From the NCBI GenBank assembly GCA_905178155.1, contig CAJINV010000004.1, positions 8,004,771 through 8,068,770 of the forward strand: a stretch of DNA of 64,000 bases, given 5' to 3'. The translations under genes and the position numbers were made by a program. Position 1 is the first letter of the stretch; each line of letters opens with the position of its first letter. Positions 58,468 to 64,000 of this stretch are shown piece after piece. This stretch comes from Amoebophrya sp. A120. Lineage: Eukaryota; Sar; Dinophyceae; Syndiniales; Amoebophryaceae. Under the pieces are notes generated by a model. That model did not search any database. It saw only the letters and a program-made list of their open reading frames with translations, and was not told the DNA's origin.

Positions 58468-60050
58468 AGCTAGGGCGCGGCGGTGGCCCGCGCGCCAAAG
58501 GCCCGCCGTGCCCGCCGCCTGCGTAATTTAACTGGGCCGCCGCCGCGGCCGGCTTGGCGCTTTTATCTACGACGCGACCCCCTTAGCCGGCGCGGCCAAT
58601 TTGCTCCCTGCGCGAGGCCTGTCCACCCCGGTCGCCGGCGCCGGCGCGCGCTTGCCCCGTGGACAGCGGGGCGGAGGGTCGCGGGCCTCACTCACGCGCC
58701 CCCATGTTGGCGCGGGCCTTTTCAACCATCGCTGCCCACTGGTAGATTACAGAGCTTCGCAGTGTGGTGTTGTTGGCGGTTGGTGCCGGCTGTACCTCTC
58801 CCACGTTCTTGATGCAGCAGTGTTCTATATGCTATACGGGGATAGCTGAGAAGCGGAGCACGATATATATAAGCGCTCATCAGCGGCAGACCCACCGATG
58901 AACTAGGAATCATTCACGTAAACAGCACAAGCTGACGACCCCATCAAGATTGATCAACATCTTTCTCTACTCTAAGAGCATTTACATTTTTTTCTTCTCG
59001 CTGATGCTACGTACAGGTTAGTGGTGCACACAGAATGAAAATGAAGTGGGCGTACGCTCATGCAGACGGCCCGTAAACAGTCCTTTAGCCCACCATGAGA
59101 TACAACCAGGAAAAATGCACTCGATCCTAAAATCTTGGTCCGCACTTCGCTTCCTTCCAAATGCCAGAGAATTCCAGGATCCTTGCGAGATAAACTGTCA
59201 CGTAGAACAAGACTTGACTCCATCATGTTGTTAAGTACTCCTCCTGCCCGGTCCAGATATAGTGACTCTGACCCAGAGTTCCACTTCTTATTGCAGGCAG
59301 ATACGTACTCCAGACGCGGCTCCTGTAGTGCAGAGCAGCCGCGATGCAGCAAGGATTGCAGCGGAAACTTCTTAGCGGCACAGAAATTGGTGTGATACTA
59401 CTAACGCGACCGCTTGCGCTTTCCAGCTCCTGAACCCAGAAACTGATGCAAATGTGTTCAAGCAGATCCTGAAATCCAAATGCAGAAATTGAAATCCTGT
59501 TCCTGTAGATAACAAACGACCCTGCAGCACTGATACTTCTGCCAGTTCGCCATTGCGAAAGAAACCACGGAGCAAGGGCGAAGAAACTCCGCGTGGTGCT
59601 GCCAGTTTTTTGGGCGGTGACGCGCTATAGCAATACGGCTGCGGCAACTACTTACGCACAAAGACTCCGGAAAAATCCCAGTTCAATATTTTAGCAGACC
59701 GCGGATTTTTGACATTTCCGGTAGCCAATTGCGGCACTACTGTAGTACCCAGTTCCTGCGAAAATTCAAAACCGCGTGCAGAGCAGACTCCAGATCCAGT
59801 CACAATCCAATCTCAACTACACCAGGCCAGTTCAGCTTTCCCAATTTTTTTTTGCGGACAATCCTGTCTATAAAATCTTCACTCTACGTTCACGTAGCAC
59901 ACCAGTTACTACAACGACACTCACCTAGCTTTCCAGTAGTCGAAACGAAACCTGCGTCGCAGAACTCCAGTTTTTCCAGAATCCAGGAACCTGTTTTCCA
60001 GTTTTATTCCAGTCTAGAGCGTTGAATCCAGACACCCAGAAGTCCCGAAA

Positions 60051-61133
60051 ATGGCTTACCGCAAAAACGGCCTGCGCATGGAGGACCTGCACTCCGTGAA
60101 GATGGACGGCTTGTCCGAGTTACGCTGTGTACATCAAAAGTAGCAGTTTACTTTCAGATGCGGTTGTTGTGCGCATGATTTTTGCAATGATGTTGACCAC
60201 CTCTGCATGGCAAATTTTGATTTTTCTTTCTTCGAGCTTCAGCATCACAAACTCAGTTACAGTTAGAATTTGATTTGTCCGTATAATTTGTAATGCAATT
60301 CTGGTAAAGTGCACTGCTTTTGTATTGCATACACCTACGTGAAGGCGGAAGAGGTCGAGAAGGAGTTCTCCAAGTTCGGTACCGTCCAGGACGTGTACAT
60401 TCCGCGCGACTACCGCTCCGGACGCGGAAAGTATTCTGAGTAAAAACGTCTCCACCCCAGAATTGCCATGCGGGTTTGCAAGAATCACAGGAAACCTTGT
60501 AATGCGCATCCCCATGAGAAGCAGTTTCAATCGTGTCATGCAACTTGTGATGCTGTAAACAGGATACCAGGATGGCTTTGTGATGCGGCTGTCCTTGCTA
60601 AAAGGCAAATTACGGCACGGAGAAAAACTTGTCATGCGTGACTCCAAAAAGAACTTCCGGATTTGTGCTGCACAATTCCCAACTTGACTCTAGCGTGGGG
60701 ACGTTTTTGCACAGGATAGAGAGGGCTTCGGGTTCGTCCGCTTCGAGCACAAGGATGAGGCCGAGGACGCGGCCAAGGCGGACATCACCATGGACAACCA
60801 GAAGATCGAGCTCGTCCTCGCCATATCCAGTGCAAAAGTATCGTACTCGTAGTAATTGCATTTATGCATTACAAGTTTCTTTTGCAAGGTAAATCAGCAT
60901 TACAAATTTAATGTGTAATGCTAAGTCAATTTGTAATGCAATTCGTACTAGTACGATACTTTTGCAATGCATACGCCACCCGCGGCAAGCGCAACATGGA
61001 ATGGAAGGACGACCGCCGTGACCGCGGCCGCCGCGACAGCCGCGACCGCCGGGACCGCCGCGGAGGAGACCGCCGCTCCCGCTCCCGCGGAGGAGACCGC
61101 CGGGGTGGCCGCCGCGACTCTCGTCGCCGCTAA
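60051..61133 (+). CDS. SR-type splicing factor (SRSF2-like RRM plus RS tail), 142 aa
   Basis: Exons 60051-60125, 60333-60431, 60724-60823, 60979-61133, one frame. The RRM begins SVKMDGLSE, where RNP-2 is expected, and continues EEVEKEFSKFGTVQDVYIPRD (the DVYIPRD motif typical of SRSF2). RNP-1 is KGFGFVRF, followed by EHKDEAEDA and an Asp/Gln loop to KIELVLATRG. The C-terminus is Arg/Asp/Ser/Gly-rich (RDRGRRDSRDRRDRRGGD, then RRSRSRGGD), a short RS/RGG tail ending DSRRR and TAA. SR proteins promote exon definition and spliceosome assembly in the nucleus. The start ATG is the first in the open frame. Three introners interrupt it, one splitting the RNP-1 motif itself. The first intron is diverged and its borders are approximate. 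The tail is shorter than in animal SRSF2. Confidence 0.85.
60126..60331. mobile_element. Diverged introner, SR-protein intron 1
   Basis: TGTGTACATCAAAAGTAGCA pairs imperfectly with the end CTTTTGTATTGCATA. Interior words GCATCACAA and TTGTAATGC fit the introner families. TSD unclear. Cutting 60126-60332 keeps the frame. Confidence 0.7.
60432..60718. mobile_element. IE3 introner splitting the RNP-1 motif
   Basis: TIRs TATTCTGAGTAAAAACGTCT and GGGGACGTTTTTGCACAGGA plus TA. Flanks GAAAG and GAGAG (4/5). Removal gives GRGKGFGFVRF. Confidence 0.9.
60824..60973. mobile_element. IE2 introner, SR-protein intron 3
   Basis: TIRs TATCCAGTGCAAAAGTATCG and CGATACTTTTGCAATGCATA. Perfect TSD CGCCA at 60819-60823 and 60974-60978. 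Removal gives ELVLATRGKRN. Confidence 0.93.
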
Positions 61134-63429
61134 ATTGTGCTGCGTCGGATTTGAAACTTTTTATCATTTGATACAAGGATTTCAAAATACTGTAGAAATA
61201 GACGCTGTTCATTGAGCTGTATTGGTTAGAGGATAGTGGAGAACTGTGATGCGGACTGATCACTACACTAGCGATATTTTCTATTGTGAGTATGGTTCCA
61301 CCCCGCGGGTAGTTCTCGCTTTTTCTAGCGATAAACAGGGAGAGCAGCAGTCTTTTTCTTTATGATTTTCTCTTGTTATCGCACGGTAACTTTAGAGAAG
61401 CTAAAAAAAAAATTGCAAACAACAAAACTAAGGTTTTTTTTCAACAACAAAATCGTTTAGTGCAATACCCTATAACACTTTTTACTATTACTCAAAAATC
61501 AAATACACCGATTGTTACAGATATACGTAATACTCAGAGCAGCTTAAGACACTGATTTCTGGAAAGATATGGGATTTTGGACGGTGGTCGAGAAAAGTAC
61601 TATTTCTCTCCAAACACGACTAGGAGAGCTGTACAAATATTGGGCTATATTACGAAGATGGTCCTTTGATAGCTCGAGAAGATAGTAGTGCTACACCCGG
61701 CGACGCAGTACTGCTCTTCACTGTACTACGGAGGATATAATTTTCGTTTTGAATGTCAGTGCCGGAGCCAGAAGCACTAATTTCTTGTCTAGGACATAAA
61801 GGAAGGCAAGCAGTACTTATAACCGCGGGCTCTTCCTTGTGGGGATCCGACGGAAAAAAGTCATGCTTGCTGGTGCGCTAGCGTGATTTATGGTTCGAAA
61901 TGACATTTTTCGAATCGCCGTACAAAAAAGGCAAGAACGTGCAGGACTGTAGAGGACACGTGCGTTGTACTTCGGCACAGATTTTTCAATAAACGAAAGG
62001 CAAATTTTTCAAGCGGATAGCAATCGCGGATGTTGCAGTGGTAGACACGGAACTATGTACATGCCATGTAAACATTATTTTCGAAATAATCAAGCACGGA
62101 TTGCTCGAATCTTACCACGACAAAGCTTCTATTGCAACACTGCTGATAGCCTACTGCTTTTAGAATTTTTTTTTGATTTGAAGCTACCACGAATTTCTTC
62201 CCAAAACGCCTAAGAAAAACCACAGCTTCTTACCACACGCCGATAATATTGCTGTACCAAAAAATTTGCAAAAAAAATACAAAAACAAATCTCCGGAAGG
62301 GCCACGGCTTTAGATGCGGCCAAATCGTCATATTTCGAGTTCATACAAAGGCTATTTACCTAACACTCTTTTTCGATGTTCCGTAGAAAAATCAGGACAG
62401 TGGGAGGCACACTGAAATTTTACAATACTCACTCGAGTGATTTCAGAACAAATCTGAATCTGAGACCACCGCAGATCATAAATGAGAGCGACAGTCTATC
62501 GGTTGGGTCGTGAAGAGAGATGGAATGGAAAAGTGTACTCAAGATCCTGCTCCGACATTGCTTAATACGAAATCCATTCCGATTAGCGGAACACGGTCGC
62601 AAAATTTCGCAAAGCCAGATCAAAATCATAATCAGCCTACAGTCACTATGAGCTCTGAGTTCAGAATCAAAAAGTAACGCAAATCCTGACACTCTGTGTT
62701 TCTTTGAACCAGCCGCGAGACATTCACCCCAACCGAAGCCGCCACAGGAGGAAGTTCATCTGAAATTACCATTTGCGAAGTGACACTTACCAAGAACACA
62801 ACAACTTCAAGACATCTTGTAACCGCAAGTGCCTGTTGGACACGACTCTTGTCGACGGAAGTAGGCGTCATAGCTGCTCTATTGTAGACATTGTATACTG
62901 ACATAAAGTGCTAAAGTATTTCCTAATTAACCTCTACGTCCGGGTCTGAGTCCTTGTGACAAGATCGCTTAATTAGCCAACTGGTACCTGCACCAATTCA
63001 TTGTTCACTACTTGATTTAGTGTTGCATCCGAAAAAATTCAGGAAGTCTAAGTACATCGTCTTGCAGCCATTAATTCTACGAATTTACGTCAGTCCGTTT
63101 CGATAATTTTTTCATCCAACCGAAGATAGTTCTTGGTAGTTTGTGTTACCGCTACTTTTCACGCTTTTGCGAGGAAAACAGGATTGAAGTGATAGAAGCA
63201 AATAGATTTCTAAAAGAACGCCACTGTGAATACTCAGCACCTAAGTAGTTCAGTACGGAGCCAGCACCAAAATCCTACTGCGTGTATAATTTTGTTTGAA
63301 CAACGAAAGGATCCTGGTAGTGCTCAGTAGAAAGTAACTGTCTGAGCCGTTTTCTTTTTTCGATTTGACCAGTAGAACAAGAGCCGGAAATTTATTTCAG
63401 GTGAACTATCCTGCACAATACAATACACG
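61134..63429. other. AT-rich intergenic region, nothing recognised
   Basis: 3' flank of the SR-protein gene, then unassigned DNA. ORFs of 60-90 codons occur at chance frequency without conserved motifs or splice-consistent neighbours. Confidence 0.5.
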
Positions 63430-63864
63430 ATGTCAGCTTTCAAGAAGTCATCTCTCCTTCTCGTCGTGGGCGGTTTTTTCAGCGCTCCCAGCTGCATCGA
63501 AGCCGCCTACCTTTCTTCGCGCGAATCCAGTCCGGGTAAGGAAAATTACCACTCGAGGACCTCGGCATATCCTTTGGCCCACAACAAGAATAGCGGGGCG
63601 AGCTCTTCTAGAAGCCGGAGCTCTAGTACTTCTTCGCGAGGAAGTACCCGCCAGGGCGGGGTCGACGTGCCGGGACCGAGCGGAGCTGCAAGCAGCTCAC
63701 AACATTCTTGCGCTGGGGCTGTTCCGCCGCCGTTCGTGTTTGCGCCAGGAATGAACCATGGGGGACAAGAAGAGCAAAATCTTAATCAACAGGGTGGTGC
63801 GGCACCACTACAGCCAGAAGAATTATTGCACACGATCGCTCCAGTCGTATTCGCGGCTGGGTAA
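63430..63864 (+). CDS. Small secreted Ser-rich protein, 144 aa
   Basis: Complete frame from ATG to TAA. Residues 5-25 (KKSSLLLVVGGFFSAPSCIEAA) form a clear signal peptide with a small-residue cleavage region. The mature part is low-complexity: a Ser/Arg run (SSSRSRSSSTSSRGS), a Pro/Gly stretch (VDVPGPSGAASSS), and a Gln/Glu-rich end (GGQEEQNLNQQGGAAPLQ). There is no transmembrane segment, and a single Cys in the mature chain. No family is recognised. Secretion is predicted; in a parasite such proteins are often exported, but that is inference. It could be only the first exon of a longer gene, although the stop is followed by two hairpins rather than a donor site. Confidence 0.6.
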   Translation: MSAFKKSSLLLVVGGFFSAPSCIEAAYLSSRESSPGKENYHSRTSAYPLAHNKNSGASSSRSRSSSTSSRGSTRQGGVDVPGPSGAASSSQHSCAGAVPPPFVFAPGMNHGGQEEQNLNQQGGAAPLQPEELLHTIAPVVFAAG

Positions 63865-63907
63865 ATCTTCCATTTTGCTGGTTTTAAGGTCGTCTTGCTT
63901 CTTGTCC

Positions 63908-63994
63908 CGACCACCCCCAGAGCGGTGGTCGTGAAACAACTTCGTTCTTTTATTTCGTTTTGCTGTCGAGGTGGACCTTTGTGTGAGGTCCACC
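63908..63994 (+). terminator. Two hairpins just downstream of the secreted-protein stop
   Basis: CGACCAC (63908-63914) pairs with GTGGTCG (63925-63931), and GGTGGACCT (63970-63978) with AGGTCCACC (63986-63994). They could mark a 3' end or be chance; a eukaryotic role is unproven. Confidence 0.35.
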
Positions 63995-64000
63995 CAAATC

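Larger units (their letters stand above)
54845..60050. other. Intergenic region with two GC-rich blocks
   Basis: AT-rich at 54845-55840, GC-rich at about 55850-56890 and 56910-58780, then mixed sequence rich in CCAG and TTCC words to the SR-protein start. ORFs in the blocks overlap in all frames and lack conserved motifs. Two small repeats are listed separately. Confidence 0.5.

Noticed and set aside
61965-62213. 82-codon ORF in AT-rich spacer
   Set aside because: No recognised motif, non-conserved composition and no neighbouring exon; expected by chance in this length.

Overview
The window reads as nuclear DNA of an alveolate protist. Spliced reading frames recover a katanin-type AAA ATPase, a soluble pyridine-nucleotide transhydrogenase, a MORN protein, a multi-cold-shock-domain protein and an SRSF2-like SR protein. 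Their exons are broken up mainly by repetitive introns with terminal inverted repeats (TIRs), most running TATC...GATA, and in the clearest cases a 4-5 bp target-site duplication (TSD). TIR-bearing introner elements with non-canonical splice borders are known from the parasitic dinoflagellate Amoebophrya (Syndiniales). I infer that kind of organism, but only from these features.

Layout: 1-5322 holds the 3' part of a katanin p60-like gene with eleven or more introners. 5323-6804 is a purine/pyrimidine repeat block flanked by a 36-bp duplication of the end of the katanin gene. 7000-26320 is a tandem array of five related genes (called R1-R5 here). Each encodes a signal peptide ending Ala-His-Ala, a mature start LQLQ, a RING-like zinc finger with a long C3-H4 loop, and a hydrophobic Gly/Ala/Cys-rich C-terminal part. 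Each gene is preceded by a duplicated spacer. 26921-32551 is a transhydrogenase gene with twelve exons and a C-terminal EF-hand pair. 33246-37530 is three abutting tandem-repeat arrays (82, about 90 and 30 bp units, the last with a 740-bp higher-order copy). 37531-41316 and 45841-48137 hold GC-rich blocks around a 1507-residue intronless ORF ending in a double-stranded-RNA-binding domain. 48138-54844 carries the MORN and cold-shock genes, which mix ordinary GT-AG introns with introners. 54845-60050 is largely GC-rich non-coding DNA. 60051-61133 is the SR-protein gene, and 63430-63864 a small secreted Ser-rich protein.

Introner families used below, by 5' end: IE1 TATCAAATGC...GTCTGGGTC (commonest, mostly 230-305 bp); IE2 TATCCTGTGCAAAAGTATCG (about 145-157 bp); IE3 TATCCTGAGGAAAAACGTCC (285-480 bp); IE4 TATGGCGTTCTCAACTGTTA (about 245 bp); IE5 TATCGAAGGAAAAAACTG and variants (210-220 bp); IE6 TATGATAGTGCACAATTCCC (one copy). 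All end in the inverse of their start. Joining exons with one TSD copy kept restores conserved protein sequence.

The genes do not form one pathway. What unites the window is intron invasion by several TIR families at once. Nested and back-to-back insertions occur, as do paralogues that lack a given insertion, alongside a locally expanded family of putatively exported RING-like proteins. Exon borders were read by eye and may be off by a few bases where the TSD makes them ambiguous.
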